Counted from the first letter of the stretch, positions 24,052 through 36,112 are shown. The stretch: 59,507 nucleotides of DNA from Caballeronia udeis (GCF_001544555.2 NZ_FCOK02000061.1:1-59507), one strand, 5' to 3'. Notes: generated from the sequence alone by a model not told the origin. Translations and numbers: made by a program.

Positions 24052-25593
24052 ATGCAAGTCATGTCGCCATCGCGCGGGTTGCAGGGCCGCGCATCCAACT
24101 TCTCATCCCCAGGTAGCATGCATGTCCTGTTCGCGCGCATGGTGCTCCCGGTGCTTGCCTGCACGACACTTCTCGGTGGTTGCATCGACGTGAACGTGCC
24201 GGACTACAAGCGTCCTGATACACCCGCCAAGGCCACCTGGTCGCAAACGGCCAAGGCGCTCGTGTCACCGGCCGACACCATTACGCTCGACTGGTGGAAG
24301 CAGTTCCACGACCCGTATCTCGACTCCCTCGTTAGCCGGGCAATAGCAGGAAACTTCGATATCAAGATTCTCGCCGCGCGTGTATCGGTCGCGGGTGGAC
24401 AGATCAACGAGGCACGTGCCGGAGCGCTTCCCACCGCCGATCTCGGCGCGGGCGCGGAGTTTGATAAAACCACGCGGCGGGATTTCTCGAAGCAATACAA
24501 CGTCGCCACGCAGGTGAACTGGGACATCGACATCTGGGGCGCGGTCGAGAAAGGCGTGCAGGCGCAGAAGGCCGAATATCGCGCGACGGAAGCGGATTGG
24601 CGCGCAGGATATCTGACGCTCGTGTCCGATGTCTCCACGACCTACTTTCAGATTCTTCAGTTCGATGACCAGATTGACCAGCAGCAAAAAACGCTGCGCA
24701 CCAACCAGCAGATCCTGACCATCTATGAAGGCATGGCGAAGAATGGCCTTGTGCCGAGCACGCAGGTCCTGACGCAGCGCGCGGAAATCAACCGCATGAC
24801 CAAAGACCTGCTCGAATTGCATCGCTCCCGCGATCTGGCGAACAACGCGCTGGCCACATTGATCGGTGTCCCGGCCGGCGAGTTCATCGTGCCGGCGGGG
24901 CAGCTCGAGAAGCGTGTGCAGATTCCCGTCGTGCCGGCGGGCTTGCCGGCGCAATTGATGGCGCGGCGACCCGACGTCGTGGCAGCCGAATATCGCGTGC
25001 TGGAAGCGTACGACGTCGTGGGACAGGCGAAGCTCGCGCAGTTGCCCACCATCAGCCTCACGGGCCGGGGCGGTACGGCGAGTTTTGCTCTGACCGATTT
25101 ATTGAAGTCCTTCACGTTCAGCTTCTTGCCCAGTATCAACATTCCTTTGTTGGACCCGGGTGTGAGGGCGCATGTCAAGGCGACCGAGGCGCAGACGGTC
25201 GTGGTCGAACAACAGTATCGGCGCACTGTCATGGGCGCGTTCGAGGAGGTGGAGAACGCGCTGGTCAACCTCGACGCGCATACGAAACAGCGCGCGCAAC
25301 TGCAGGAGGAAGTGGGGCACCTGCAAGTGGTGGCCGCCCAGGTTGAAGCGCAGCTCAAGGAAGGCGTGGTGTCGCAACTGGAGGTCTTCGAGACCGAGCG
25401 TACGTTGCTTGCGGCAGAATTGGCGTTGCTTGAAAACCATCAGCAACTGCTCTCCGACACAGTCACTCTCTATAAGTCCCTGGGCGGCGGATGGCCGGCG
25501 GTCGACGTCCAGAAGACGGACGAAGCAAGCGACACAACCGCCGCGCGTGGTGCGCAAGGTGAGTTCACTGCAAGTAAGGGAGCAACGAACTAA
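24052..25593 (+). CDS. outer membrane factor lipoprotein (OprM/NodT family, TolC-like) of the exporter
   Basis: A 513-residue protein. The start at 24052 has GGAG seven bases ahead. A lipoprotein signal with LACTTLLGGC (Cys at about residue 44) is followed by the OMF pattern: LDWWKQFHDPYLDSLV, two coiled-coil halves with a repeated strand-turn region (QVNWDIDIWGAVEKGV and FLPSINIPLLDPGVRAHV), and the C-terminal YKSLGGGWP. It would form the outer membrane channel. OprM-type proteins usually serve RND pumps; here it stands in an operon with an HlyD-type adaptor and a C39-ABC transporter, so a type I secretion role is inferred. Confidence 0.9.
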   Translation: MQVMSPSRGLQGRASNFSSPGSMHVLFARMVLPVLACTTLLGGCIDVNVPDYKRPDTPAKATWSQTAKALVSPADTITLDWWKQFHDPYLDSLVSRAIAGNFDIKILAARVSVAGGQINEARAGALPTADLGAGAEFDKTTRRDFSKQYNVATQVNWDIDIWGAVEKGVQAQKAEYRATEADWRAGYLTLVSDVSTTYFQILQFDDQIDQQQKTLRTNQQILTIYEGMAKNGLVPSTQVLTQRAEINRMTKDLLELHRSRDLANNALATLIGVPAGEFIVPAGQLEKRVQIPVVPAGLPAQLMARRPDVVAAEYRVLEAYDVVGQAKLAQLPTISLTGRGGTASFALTDLLKSFTFSFLPSINIPLLDPGVRAHVKATEAQTVVVEQQYRRTVMGAFEEVENALVNLDAHTKQRAQLQEEVGHLQVVAAQVEAQLKEGVVSQLEVFETERTLLAAELALLENHQQLLSDTVTLYKSLGGGWPAVDVQKTDEASDTTAARGAQGEFTASKGATN

Positions 25594-25698
25594 GCGCACG
25601 CGACGGCCGCGATTTCAGGGCAATAGTTCGCATCGGCCAAAATCAATGTTCGGAATGCAAAGTGTTAGTTCTCAGGCGACAGATGTGTTGCTGAATGA

Positions 25699-25726
25699 TT
25701 GACTACCGCCAAGCGTGACTTACACT
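25699..25726 (+). promoter_or_regulatory. possible sigma-70 promoter ahead of the FHA gene
   Basis: TTGACT (five of six) and TACACT (four of six) are spaced by 16 bp and end about 57 bp before the ATG at 25783. This would give the signalling and exporter genes their own basal expression, apart from the sigma-54 promoter upstream of peptide gene 4. Confidence 0.4.
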
Positions 25727-25782
25727 TCATGGCGTCACTGCTTTCGTTGCGGTTTCGTCCAACAAGGTTCATCGGCGGGAAA

Positions 25783-28383
25783 ATGAGAGAACGCGGGGTC
25801 GTCGTCCTGCGCTCAACGCGTGATGAACGTCCTTCGAGATGTGGACCCATGGCTCCAGGAGAAGCTTCCGTTGCCGAGGCCGGGCCAATGCTGCACAAGG
25901 CCTTCGATCTCTTGCTCGAGCCCGAGTCCTGTCCCGCGGCCGGCGTCATTCGTATCGACGAAAATCTGTTTGCGGTCGGGCGGTTTGAAGCGCCTTTCGC
26001 CTGTTACGAAGCCGACGCCGTTGCGCAGTTGTCGCGGCGTCACGCACGGATCTTTATCGAGAACGGCGCAGTATACGCGGCCGACCTTGGCAGCAAGAAC
26101 GGCACGACGGTGAACGGTGTGTTGCTGCGCGAGAAGCCCATGCGGCTGCAGAGCGGCGACGTCATAGGCTTTGGCGGCAAGCTCACGTTCCGGGTGCGGA
26201 TGGAGCCGCGCGCGGTAGCGCGGGCCTATGCAGCGCAACCGGTGCACCTGACGCTCACGCCGGAACGCGGCGACCTCGGATTGCATCCGGTCGAACTCAC
26301 GGAGTTTCCGTTTCTCGTCAGCAAGGCGGACGAGACGTTCTCGCAATACAGCGACCGCTATCCTCATCAGGTTAACTACGTGTCGCGGCGGCACGCGCAT
26401 ATTTTTGTCAAGGCGGGCATCCCGTTTGTCGAGGATCTCGGCAGCACGAACGGAACGTTTGTCGACGGCAAACGGGTCGGCGAGATCGCCGTGCCGCTGC
26501 AAGATGGTGCATCGCTGGCGTTCGGAGGCAATCACTTCGCGTACATCGTGAGCCTGCGGCGGGAAACGGAGCCGGGTGCAATCACAACCACTACTGCCAC
26601 TATCACCGCTACGGCGGCGGGTACAACCGGCCCAGCGGCTCAAGCCACGCCGGATGATCTCGACAAGACCACCTTCATCACCACCGCACATTCCTTCCTG
26701 GATATTTTCTGCGTCGACCAGGGTCAACTGTCTGACGATGAGATCAACCGCGAGACCTTGCCTGATGAACGTGTTCCGGCACGCCGCCGCTCTCGCAGCA
26801 GGTTCGTGCGCTTTGTTTCCGACCTTGGCGCGGCATTCGGCGGGGGGCAGGCAGTGGAGCGCCGGGTGCTCTTCTGCGGCCTGGCATTTGTCGCAGCAAT
26901 GATCGCGATCGGCAGCGCGCTTTATTTCAGTAGCACGGCCGAGCGAAATCTGAAGAGCCTGGTCGCTCACGGCGACTATCGCAATGCCGTGAGCGTCGCG
27001 AACTCTTACCTGGGCAAACATCCTGACGATCCTCATGCGATGGTCCTGGGTACCGAAGCGCTTCTCAAGGGTTATCTGCCGGACTGGCTCGACCAGCTGA
27101 AACGCCGGAATTTCGACGGCGCACGCTCGGTCGTCTCGCAGATGGAGACACTGGCCGCGACCAACTCCGACGCGCGTTTTCTCGTCGATGAAATCGCGTG
27201 GATTGGACGGCTGGAAGCGTTCATGGCAAGCCGCGAGAGGGCGGATACCCCCATTCGCATCTATGCCGATGAGAACCGCATGAGCGAGTTGCTGGCGCAG
27301 TGGGAGCGCGACCCGAGCAGCCATCAACGGCGGCTGGACCGGATTGCGTCCACGGTACCGGCGTTCAGGGATCTGTACGCCGTTGCACTCAGTCATCTGC
27401 GCAAGCTCGAGAGTGAGGACTCGGTTTATCTGGCGGCCATCGAGCGCCTCAAGGGGAGTATTGACCGGGCGCTGGCGCCGGGCGGCGACCCTGACGCGCT
27501 AAGCGGCGAAATAGCGGATTACGCCGACAAATACCCGCGCCTGGCAGGCCTCGATCGCGTGCAGGACGATCTCCGGCAATACCTCGCGCTCAAGCACGCC
27601 GTGCAGTCGCGTCAGCTTGGTCCGCTGATCGACGCCATGCAGAAAGCGCGCTTTACCACGCCACCGTTTCAGGCACAGCGGCGCCAGCTTGAAGCGCATG
27701 GCCTGCCAACGCCGGATGTCGTGCAGCGCTACATGGCGGTGTCGGATGCATGGAGGAACGGGAAGGCGGAGCCGGCCATGACAGGGCTTCGATCGATGGC
27801 GGGTGGGCCGTGGGCCGACGCCGTCAGCGCCGAGCTCGCGCACAAGCAGGCGGTGGCCAGCCAGTTCGCGGACCTGCAAAAGTCGCGTGGCGCGCAAGGC
27901 TACGATGATCGTGTGCTGTCGTTTGACGAATCACTCGATCCTCTTGCCGATACCTGGTTCGTCAATGCGATCCAGCCGGATCTAAGCGCCGTCAGGCAGA
28001 AGGCGCTCGGGCGGGCGGACGAGTGGCTCAACCGGGCGCAGACGGCGTGGACGCAGTATCGGACCAACGGTGGGATTGGCGGCGACCAGCGGCTTGAAAC
28101 CGGATTGTCGGATGGCTTCAGGAAGCAGGCGAAGCTGCTCACCGACGCGTGGTCCGGCGCGCAACGCGCCGCGCAGTTGCTTCGCCAGTTGAAGGCGGAT
28201 CGCAGTGCGCTCGCCGACAAACTGCTGGCCGAAATCAACGCGGAAGTGGACCTGCAGCGGCGCTCGCTGTTGCAGTTGAGTCCTGTGCTGGATCCCGGGC
28301 TGCTGAGCGCCAAGCTGGCGCTGATCGGCGAGGATAAGTCCTCTTACAAGGGAGCGAACGGTGAAGAACGACGCGCACCCTAA
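25783..28383 (+). CDS. double-FHA domain membrane protein
   Basis: An 866-residue protein if started at the ATG 25783; other in-frame starts at 25729 and 25849 are possible. Two forkhead-associated domains are clear: the first at about 38-140 (VGRFE, LSRRHARI, DLGSKNGTTVNG), the second at about 154-258 (VSRRHAHI, DLGSTNGTFVDG), both with the Arg, Ser-Arg-His and Asn-Gly residues that bind phosphothreonine. A Thr/Ala-rich linker leads to one membrane helix (about 362-383) and a long, mostly helical C-terminal region of unknown fold. It is the probable reader of the kinase's phosphorylation marks and may gate the exporter whose genes it adjoins. The next gene overlaps it by 23 bp. Confidence 0.88.
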   Translation: MRERGVVVLRSTRDERPSRCGPMAPGEASVAEAGPMLHKAFDLLLEPESCPAAGVIRIDENLFAVGRFEAPFACYEADAVAQLSRRHARIFIENGAVYAADLGSKNGTTVNGVLLREKPMRLQSGDVIGFGGKLTFRVRMEPRAVARAYAAQPVHLTLTPERGDLGLHPVELTEFPFLVSKADETFSQYSDRYPHQVNYVSRRHAHIFVKAGIPFVEDLGSTNGTFVDGKRVGEIAVPLQDGASLAFGGNHFAYIVSLRRETEPGAITTTTATITATAAGTTGPAAQATPDDLDKTTFITTAHSFLDIFCVDQGQLSDDEINRETLPDERVPARRRSRSRFVRFVSDLGAAFGGGQAVERRVLFCGLAFVAAMIAIGSALYFSSTAERNLKSLVAHGDYRNAVSVANSYLGKHPDDPHAMVLGTEALLKGYLPDWLDQLKRRNFDGARSVVSQMETLAATNSDARFLVDEIAWIGRLEAFMASRERADTPIRIYADENRMSELLAQWERDPSSHQRRLDRIASTVPAFRDLYAVALSHLRKLESEDSVYLAAIERLKGSIDRALAPGGDPDALSGEIADYADKYPRLAGLDRVQDDLRQYLALKHAVQSRQLGPLIDAMQKARFTTPPFQAQRRQLEAHGLPTPDVVQRYMAVSDAWRNGKAEPAMTGLRSMAGGPWADAVSAELAHKQAVASQFADLQKSRGAQGYDDRVLSFDESLDPLADTWFVNAIQPDLSAVRQKALGRADEWLNRAQTAWTQYRTNGGIGGDQRLETGLSDGFRKQAKLLTDAWSGAQRAAQLLRQLKADRSALADKLLAEINAEVDLQRRSLLQLSPVLDPGLLSAKLALIGEDKSSYKGANGEERRAP

Positions 28384-29734
28384 ACCCTTCGCCGAATCGC
28401 TCGGCGACCACAGCGTGGAGGGTATCTCCATTCTCGTGGCGGAGCCCTTGCGATTGACCCACGCACTCATCTACACCATGGTCGCCTTGGTCGTGAGCGC
28501 GCTCGTATGGTCGTTCGTCGGCCGGGCGGACGTGATCGTCACGGCGCAGGGCACACTCTCGCCCGAGTCGGAAGTGCGGCGGTTCTATGCGCCTATCGAC
28601 GGCGAGTTGGCCGATGTTTATATCGCGGAGGGACAGCCGGTTTCGAAAGACGACGTAGTCGCGCGGCTCAACGCGCGGGGCGCTATCCAGGCCGCGACCA
28701 ACGCGCTGGAAGCGCAGTTGAAACTCGATGACGCGGAGCGTGACTGGAAAGATTTCCCTGAGAAAAAGCTGCTGATGGAACGCAAGGCGGCGGCGCTGAA
28801 GGACCAGATGGAAGTGGAGGAGCATCTGCACCAGACACGCGTGGCCGAAGGGACCACCAAGCTGGCTGAGGGACAGAAAGCCCAACTCGCCGAGGCGCGT
28901 ACCGAGCTGGACAGCGCCCGCCGCACGCGTGACGCGGCGAAGCTTGAGCTGGACCGCTACGCCCGGCTGCTGGCGTTGCCGGGCGGCGGGGGGGTGTCGG
29001 AGATCCAGGTGGAGAGCAAGCGCAACGCGTATATGGAAGCGGATAACGCGACCCGGATCGCCCAGTCAAAACTTACGGAACTCGACTTCCGCCTGAGCCA
29101 CGAGTACTCCCAGGCCAAGGCGCAACTCGAAACCAGCGGCCAGGAAGCGACCAGCCTGAAGCTGCAATACGAGTCGGCCATGCGGGAGATCGCGAGCGCG
29201 GGCGACAAGCTGCGGCTGCAATTGCAAACCGCGAGACTCGTCGCCGAAGCGGCTGACCGTATCCGCTTCGAGAATATCGATAAGGATAACTTCCTGTTGA
29301 TCCTGGCGCCGGTATCGGGTGTCATCACGGACGTCACGTCGACGCAACCCGGCGACAAGATCCAGGCCAACACGCCGCTTGGCGGCATCGCACCCAAGGA
29401 CGCGCGGCCGGTGCTGAAGATCGAGATAGCTGAACATGACCGCGCGTTCCTGCGCGAGGGGCAGGCGGTCAAGCTCAAGTTCAATGCGTTTCCCTATCAG
29501 CGCTACGGGGTGATCGACGGCACGCTCGAATTCATCTCGCCTGCGACGAAACCGTCGCCGGAGACCAAGCAGCCGGTGTATGAAGGCCGCGTGACGCTCT
29601 CCCGCGACTATTACCAGGTGGCGGATACGCGCTACCCGCTGCGCTACGGCATGACCGCGACCGCGGAGATCGTGGTGCGCGAGCGGCGCCTGATCGATCT
29701 CGGGCTTGACCCGTTCCGGCAGGTGGCGGGGTGA
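28361..29734 (+). CDS. HlyD-family membrane fusion protein (periplasmic adaptor) of the exporter
   Basis: A 457-residue protein starting with GTG, with GGGAG upstream inside the end of the FHA gene. One membrane helix (about 33-53) is followed by a biotinyl-lipoyl half motif (GTLSPESEVRRFYAPIDGELADVYIAEGQPV), a long coiled coil (about 110-310), the second lipoyl half (APVSGVITDVTSTQPGDKI) and a C-terminal beta-barrel with LREGQAVKLKFNAFPYQRYG. This is the standard adaptor of type I secretion. It links the C39-ABC transporter in the inner membrane to the OMF. Tight overlap with the FHA gene implies translational coupling. Confidence 0.92.
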   Translation: MKNDAHPKPFAESLGDHSVEGISILVAEPLRLTHALIYTMVALVVSALVWSFVGRADVIVTAQGTLSPESEVRRFYAPIDGELADVYIAEGQPVSKDDVVARLNARGAIQAATNALEAQLKLDDAERDWKDFPEKKLLMERKAAALKDQMEVEEHLHQTRVAEGTTKLAEGQKAQLAEARTELDSARRTRDAAKLELDRYARLLALPGGGGVSEIQVESKRNAYMEADNATRIAQSKLTELDFRLSHEYSQAKAQLETSGQEATSLKLQYESAMREIASAGDKLRLQLQTARLVAEAADRIRFENIDKDNFLLILAPVSGVITDVTSTQPGDKIQANTPLGGIAPKDARPVLKIEIAEHDRAFLREGQAVKLKFNAFPYQRYGVIDGTLEFISPATKPSPETKQPVYEGRVTLSRDYYQVADTRYPLRYGMTATAEIVVRERRLIDLGLDPFRQVAG

Positions 29735-29800
29735 TGGGTCCAAGGGATGACGGGGCGGTCCTCATCGAGCGCTTTCCATGTTTAACAAGGGGCATAAGAA

Positions 29801-30553
29801 ATGACGGCGATTGTGCGAATAGACGATGAAGTCGTCGATGCCGATGAGTTCATCCGGGTGTTGAAACTGACCGGGCAATTCGAGGGACTCGTCGAGCAGC
29901 TCGTGCGCGACAAGCTCACCGTGCGCGCGGCGAAGAAGCAGCGTGTCGACGTGTCCGAGGGCGAGATCCAGGTGCGCGCCGATCAGTTCCGGCGTGTGCG
30001 CGGCCTGCACCGCGCCGCCGACATGAACCGTTATCTCGACGCGCTCGGCGTGAATCTCGACGAGTTCGAGACGTTCATCACGGACACGCTCTATCAGGAG
30101 AAGATGCTCGAACAGATTGGCGGCGACGCCGACGTGGAGGCTTTCTTCAAGCTGAACTCACCGCGTTTCGACAGCGTGGAGATCAGTCATATCGTGCTCG
30201 AAACACCCAGTCAGGCGAAGGAAATGATTTCGTATCTGCAGGACGATCCCGACAGCTTTACGGAGATGGCGCGGGAACACTCCATAGCCGACACCCGCGA
30301 GCAAGGTGGCGTGCTGGGCAAGGTGCTGCGCGGGTCGCTCGCTCCCGAGATCGAAGCCAAGGTGTTCAATGCAGCGGCCGGCGACCTGCTCGGACCGTTC
30401 CCCACGCCCGACGGCACCGCCTACGAGATCTTTGCGGTGACGGCGAAACGTCCGGCCGAGCTGGATGCCGATGTCGCCGCCGAAATTCGCCGGTTGTTGC
30501 GCGAGCAATGGCTGCAGGCGCGGGCGCAGGAACACATTATCGAGGCGCGCTAG
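29801..30553 (+). CDS. parvulin-type peptidyl-prolyl isomerase without signal peptide
   Basis: A 250-residue protein. The N-terminal half is a helical SurA/PrsA-like chaperone region, and the parvulin domain covers about 125-220, with ISHIVLETPSQA, FTEMAREHSIADTREQGGVLG and FNAAAGDLLGPF. It lacks a signal peptide or membrane helix, so it should act in the cytoplasm. Signal-less parvulins also occur beside HlyD and cyclic-nucleotide/C39-ABC genes in cyanobacterial peptide export operons, from family knowledge. A plausible job is to keep the Pro-containing precursors in an export-ready form. It lies 66 bp after the adaptor gene and 28 bp before the transporter gene. Confidence 0.87.
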   Translation: MTAIVRIDDEVVDADEFIRVLKLTGQFEGLVEQLVRDKLTVRAAKKQRVDVSEGEIQVRADQFRRVRGLHRAADMNRYLDALGVNLDEFETFITDTLYQEKMLEQIGGDADVEAFFKLNSPRFDSVEISHIVLETPSQAKEMISYLQDDPDSFTEMAREHSIADTREQGGVLGKVLRGSLAPEIEAKVFNAAAGDLLGPFPTPDGTAYEIFAVTAKRPAELDADVAAEIRRLLREQWLQARAQEHIIEAR

Positions 30554-30581
30554 GGCGTCGCGGACGACAGGAGGCGAGCAC

Positions 30582-33500
30582 ATGGACGTACCGCAGAAAC
30601 TCGATTCCCCGGCCGCATTCCTCGCGACCGTGGAGATCCTGTCGCCGTTCACCGCGGAGGAAATCGAACGGCTGGCCGAGCAGGCGGAGACGCGTTTTCA
30701 CGCATTCGGCGAGACCGTTTGCAACGCGGGTGACATTGCGGACGGACTGTTCGTCATCAAGGCAGGCTCGGTGCGGATCTTCACGGAGGAGCACGGCAAG
30801 GAGATCAGCATGGGCGTGCGCCGCGAACGGGAAGTGTTCGCGGACATTGCCATGTTGCGCGAGTACCGGCATGAATCGTCGGTGCGTTCGTCGGGCAAGA
30901 CGGAACTGCTGTTTATTCCGCGTCGCGTGATTGAGCCGATCGTGGCTAATAATCCGGCGGCGCTCGCATTCGTCACGAGCTATGTTGCGATCAGTTCGGC
31001 CGGCGGTTTTGTCGCGAAGCTCTTCGACCTGCGAGGCAAGATAGACAAGGCCGAGCTGGAGGCGTCGGTGCGCAGCGTCGGTGTGAAGCGGGTTGCCGCG
31101 GGCAAGGAGATCATCCATCAGGACGCGCGCGATGACCGGCGGCTCTATGTGGTCCGGCAGGGCGAAGTACGGATCGTCCGCAAGGAGGGCACGAGCGAGT
31201 ATCTGCTTGCCACCTTGCGGGCGGGCGAGGTGTTCGGAGAGAAGGCTTGCCTGCTGCGGCAGGAGCAGCAGGCAACGGCGATCGCCAACGTGGATACACG
31301 ACTGTTGGTCGTGCCCGAGAAAACCGTGCACCTCGTGCTCGAGCGCAACCCGAAGCTGCGTGAGGTGCTGGAAGACCGCATTCGTTTTACCGAGCGCGAG
31401 TTGCAGCGCCAGAAAAAGCTGGAGGAACGACGATCGTTGCCGGCCATGCTCGACCTGCACTCGAAACCGGAGCTTGGCGAGCGGGTGATACGCCGCTTCG
31501 CGTGGGTCCAGCAGGCGGAGGAGATGGATTGCGGCGCGGCGAGTCTCGCGATGATCTGCAAGCACTATGAGATCCCCATGACGCTCGGCAAGCTCCGCGA
31601 ACTCGCCAACGTCACGACCCAGGGTGCGACGCTTGACAGTCTCGCGCGGGCAGGCGAGGTGTTGGGCTTTACCACGCGTGGCGTTCAATGCACCTTCGAG
31701 TCGCTGCGCGGTTTCGAACTGCCGTTTATCGTCCACTGGGAGGGATATCACTACGTGGTGGTGTATGGCATCTCCGCGAACCAGGTGTGGGTGGCGGACC
31801 CGGCAGTCGGTTTTCGCAAGATGGATGTGGAGGAATTCGAGCGCGGCTGGAGCGGCACCTGCCTGCTGTTCACGGCTGCACCCGAACTCGCGCAGGCCGC
31901 TGCCGGACGCTCGCCATGGGTGCGATTCGTCGGCTACCTGAAGCCCTACAAGAAGATCCTGGCGCACCTCTTCCTCGCCACGTTCGTGATCCAGGTGCTC
32001 GGTGTCATTCCGCCCCTGATCATCCAGAATATTCTCGACGGGGTGATCGTTCACCAGAACGTCGGGCTGCTGCATCTGCTGATTGCCGGCCTGATCATCT
32101 CCAACCTGTTCTCACAATTGATGTCGACTATCCGTGCGTATCTCGCGAACTTCATGGTTCGCAACATGGACTTCGCGATGATGTCGCAGTTCTTCCGCCA
32201 TACGCTTTCGCTGCCGTTCTCGTTTTTCGCCAAACGCAAGACCGGAGATATCTTCGCGCGCTTCCAGGAGAACCACACGATCCGCGCGTTCCTCACGGAA
32301 TCTACCGTGACGACCGCGCTCAACTTGCTGATGGTCTTCATCTACTTCACGATCATGTTCTTGTACAACGTGAAGATGACGCTGCTGCTGATCGGCTTTG
32401 TCATTCCGATCATGGCGGTGACCGCGCTTGCCACGCCGAAGATCAAGAACTATGCGCGCGAGGTGTTCTCCGCGTCGACCGAAGCGAAGTCCTTCTTGAT
32501 GGAAGCGCTGGGCGGTGTGGAAACCATCAAGGGCATGGGCATCGAGCGCACGGTGCGGCTGAAGTGGGAAAAGAAATACGCGAAGGCGCTTGAGGTCCAG
32601 TATCGCGCGCAGGGGTTCAATATTGCGGTGTCGTTCGGAAGCCAGGTCCTGAACGCGGCCACCACGATCGCGATTCTCTGGGTCGGTGCGAACATGGTCC
32701 TCACGCACGAGATGACGATTGGCCAGTTGATCGCATTCAACGCGTTCATGGGGAGCGTGCTGACGCCGCTGATGGGGCTGATCGGTTTGTGGAGCCTGCT
32801 CAACGACGCGGGCGTAGCCATGGAGCGGCTGGGCGATGTGCTCGACATGGAGCCGGAGCAGAAGCCGGAGGATTTGCAGTCGCGCGTCATATTGCCCGAC
32901 CTGCAAGGCGAGATCAGCCTGAACAACGTGTATTTTCGCTATGGCGGCGGCGACACCGAGTACGTGCTGGAAAACATCAGTTTCGACATCAAGCCGGGCG
33001 AACTGATCGCTATAGTGGGCCGCAGCGGTTCCGGCAAGACCACGCTTGCGAAGCTGCTGGTCGGCTTCTACACACCCACCGAAGGCAAGATGGTGGTGGA
33101 TGGTTACGACCTGAATGTGATCGACAAGAACGTGTACCGCGCGCAGATAGGTTATGTGATGCAAAGCAACCTGCTGTTCTCCGGGACGATCGCGGAGAAC
33201 GTTGCGAGCGGCGACGAAGCGCCGGACCGCCGGCGCATTGAAGAAGCCGCGAAGATGGCCGACGCGCACGCGTTCATCAGCAAGATGCCGTTGGGTTATG
33301 AGCAGATCGTGGGTGAGCGCGGCGTGGGTTTGTCGGGTGGCCAGATCCAGCGGCTGTGCATTGCACGCGCGCTTTATCACGATCCGCGCCTCCTGGTTTT
33401 CGACGAAGCGACCTCCGCACTCGACACCCAGTCGGAAAGCAATATCCTCGGCAACATGCAGGAGATCCTGAAGGGCCGCACGGCCGTGATCATTGCGCAC

Positions 33501-33637
33501 AGGTTGAGCACGATCATGCGTGCCGACAAGATACTCGTATTGTATGAAGGAGCGATTGTCGAGCAGGGGCGTCACGATGAACTTGTCGCGCGCAAGGGCA
33601 TGTACTACCAACTCGTGCAAAAACAATTGAGCACCGC

Positions 33638-33641
<4 letters not shown>
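30582..33641 (+). CDS. peptidase-containing ABC transporter with two N-terminal cyclic-nucleotide-binding domains
   Basis: A 1019-residue inner membrane protein; the ATG at 30582 has AGGAG upstream. Domains in order: two cNMP-binding-like domains (about 20-135 and 150-275), a C39 peptidase (about 305-430) with Cys317 in EEMDCGAASLAM, His390 and Asp406, a six-helix ABC membrane domain (about 450-740) and a nucleotide-binding domain with GRSGSGKTT, LSGGQIQ, LLVFDEATSALD and the AHRLST H-loop. C39 domains cut leaders after Gly-Gly during export, which fits the five precursors here. The paired sensor domains suggest export gated by a nucleotide or another small ligand. The last codons overlap the sigma-54 activator gene (ATGA). 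Confidence 0.95.
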
Positions 33642-34926
<1,285 letters not shown>

Positions 34927-34930
<4 letters not shown>

Positions 34931-35760
34931 AGGGTTGGATTGATCTGCGTTTTGTCGAGGCAGAAAATGTCCTCGGCCTGCGCCGCGACGACCGAGATGT
35001 TGTCGCGGCCGCCACGCTGCAGCGCGAGTTCAAGCAACTGTGCTACCGCTTGCCCGCAATCGCCGCATGCCAGGACGCCGCCCATCTCCTCGTCGCTGAC
35101 TTCGTTGCTCAGGCCGTCGGTGCAGAGCAGGAAGATGTCGCCGTCATGCAGATCGATACGGTCGGCATCGAGTTCGAGTGTGTCCATGGCGCCTACCGCA
35201 CGCGTGATCAGGTGTCTCCCCGGATGATTCAACGCCTCTTGCGCACTGATCTGGCCGCGGGCCTTCAGTTCCTCGACCTGGCTGTGATCTCGCGTCAATT
35301 GCCGCAAGCAGCCTTGCCTCGAAAGATAGAGCCGGCTGTCGCCTGCCCAGACATAGCCGCAGGACCGCTCGCTCGCCAGCAGAAGGACCACGGTGCTGCC
35401 GATCCGGCGCACTTGGCGCCGCGCGGCTTCCGAGCGCAACTCCGCGTTCACGGCGAGGAGCCGCTCCCGCGCTTCGCGCATGCGTTCGTCGAGCGTGACG
35501 GGTCTGCCGGGTGCGGGCGAGCGCTCCAGCGAGTCGATCACCATCCGGCTCGCCACGTCGCCCACTGCGTGACCGCCCATGCCATCAGCGACGGCCCACA
35601 GGCCGTGTTCGGGCATTTCGAGGCAGGTGTCTTCGTTGATCTCGCGTACGAGACCAACGTCGGTGCGAGCGGCCGATGTCCATCGAAACTCACCAGTGTT
35701 GTTCACAAGACCTCCGATGTCTGCTGCGGCGAGTGTTTCCTCGCCGAAGGGGTGCCGCAT
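34927..35760 (-). CDS. PP2C-type serine/threonine protein phosphatase
   Basis: A 277-residue cytoplasmic phosphatase. The metal-binding motifs are all present: ARTDVGLVREINEDTC, VADGMGGHAVGDVAS, YVWAGDSRLYL, LLCTDGLSNEVSDEEM and the C-terminal GGRDNISVV. It should reverse phosphorylation by the kinase at 18060 and act on the FHA protein or the exporter. It follows peptide gene 5 by 67 bp on the same strand, so the sigma-54 promoter at 36171 may drive both; if so, the phosphatase is induced together with the cargo. Its stop codon shares the CTAG palindrome with the convergent activator gene. Confidence 0.93.
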
Positions 35761-35827
35761 TAGCGGCGAGACAGAACCGGCTGCTTCAGGCGTGCTTCAT
35801 ATGTCCTTCCGGGTACCGCGTCCTGCT

Positions 35828-36112
35828 TCAGGCAGCGTGGTTGAGGCTGCGCTCGTTCGGGTTGACCGAGATGTTGGAGTTCGAGCCCGTGTTGTTCACG
35901 TTGGTGGTCTGGAACTGATTGATCATCTGATCAGCATAGAAGTTGTTATTGGTTTCGTACAGGTTCACGACCGGCCCTATCGAGGGTTGCGATGCGACGT
36001 ACGGTGTGATCCAGCCATACACCCAGGGCGCACCACCCCCGTGGATACAGGTCATCGCTTCGCGATCGAGCGTGAGATCGCAGGGAAGGTCTTCAATGGC
36101 GATTGCAGTCAT
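35828..36112 (-). CDS. double-glycine leader peptide precursor 5, Asn-rich core
   Basis: A 94-residue precursor. The ATG at 36112 has CGGAG upstream and gives a leader that aligns without gaps to the other four: I6, D8-L9, L15-D16, A19-M20 and Gly25-Gly26, here followed by a third Gly. Unusually it has Cys at 11 and 22 of the leader. The 68-residue core has thirteen Asn, an aromatic start (Pro-Trp-Val-Tyr-Gly-Trp) and the stretch QFQTTNVNNTGSNSN, which echoes the Gln/Asn block of peptides 3 and 4. It is upstream of the phosphatase gene and has its own sigma-54-type promoter. Confidence 0.82.
   Translation of the reverse strand: MTAIAIEDLPCDLTLDREAMTCIHGGGAPWVYGWITPYVASQPSIGPVVNLYETNNNFYADQMINQFQTTNVNNTGSNSNISVNPNERSLNHAA

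Noticed and set aside
25813..27396. 527-codon minus-strand frame
   Set aside because: It is antisense to the double-FHA gene, whose domains are unmistakable; composition is that of a shadow frame.
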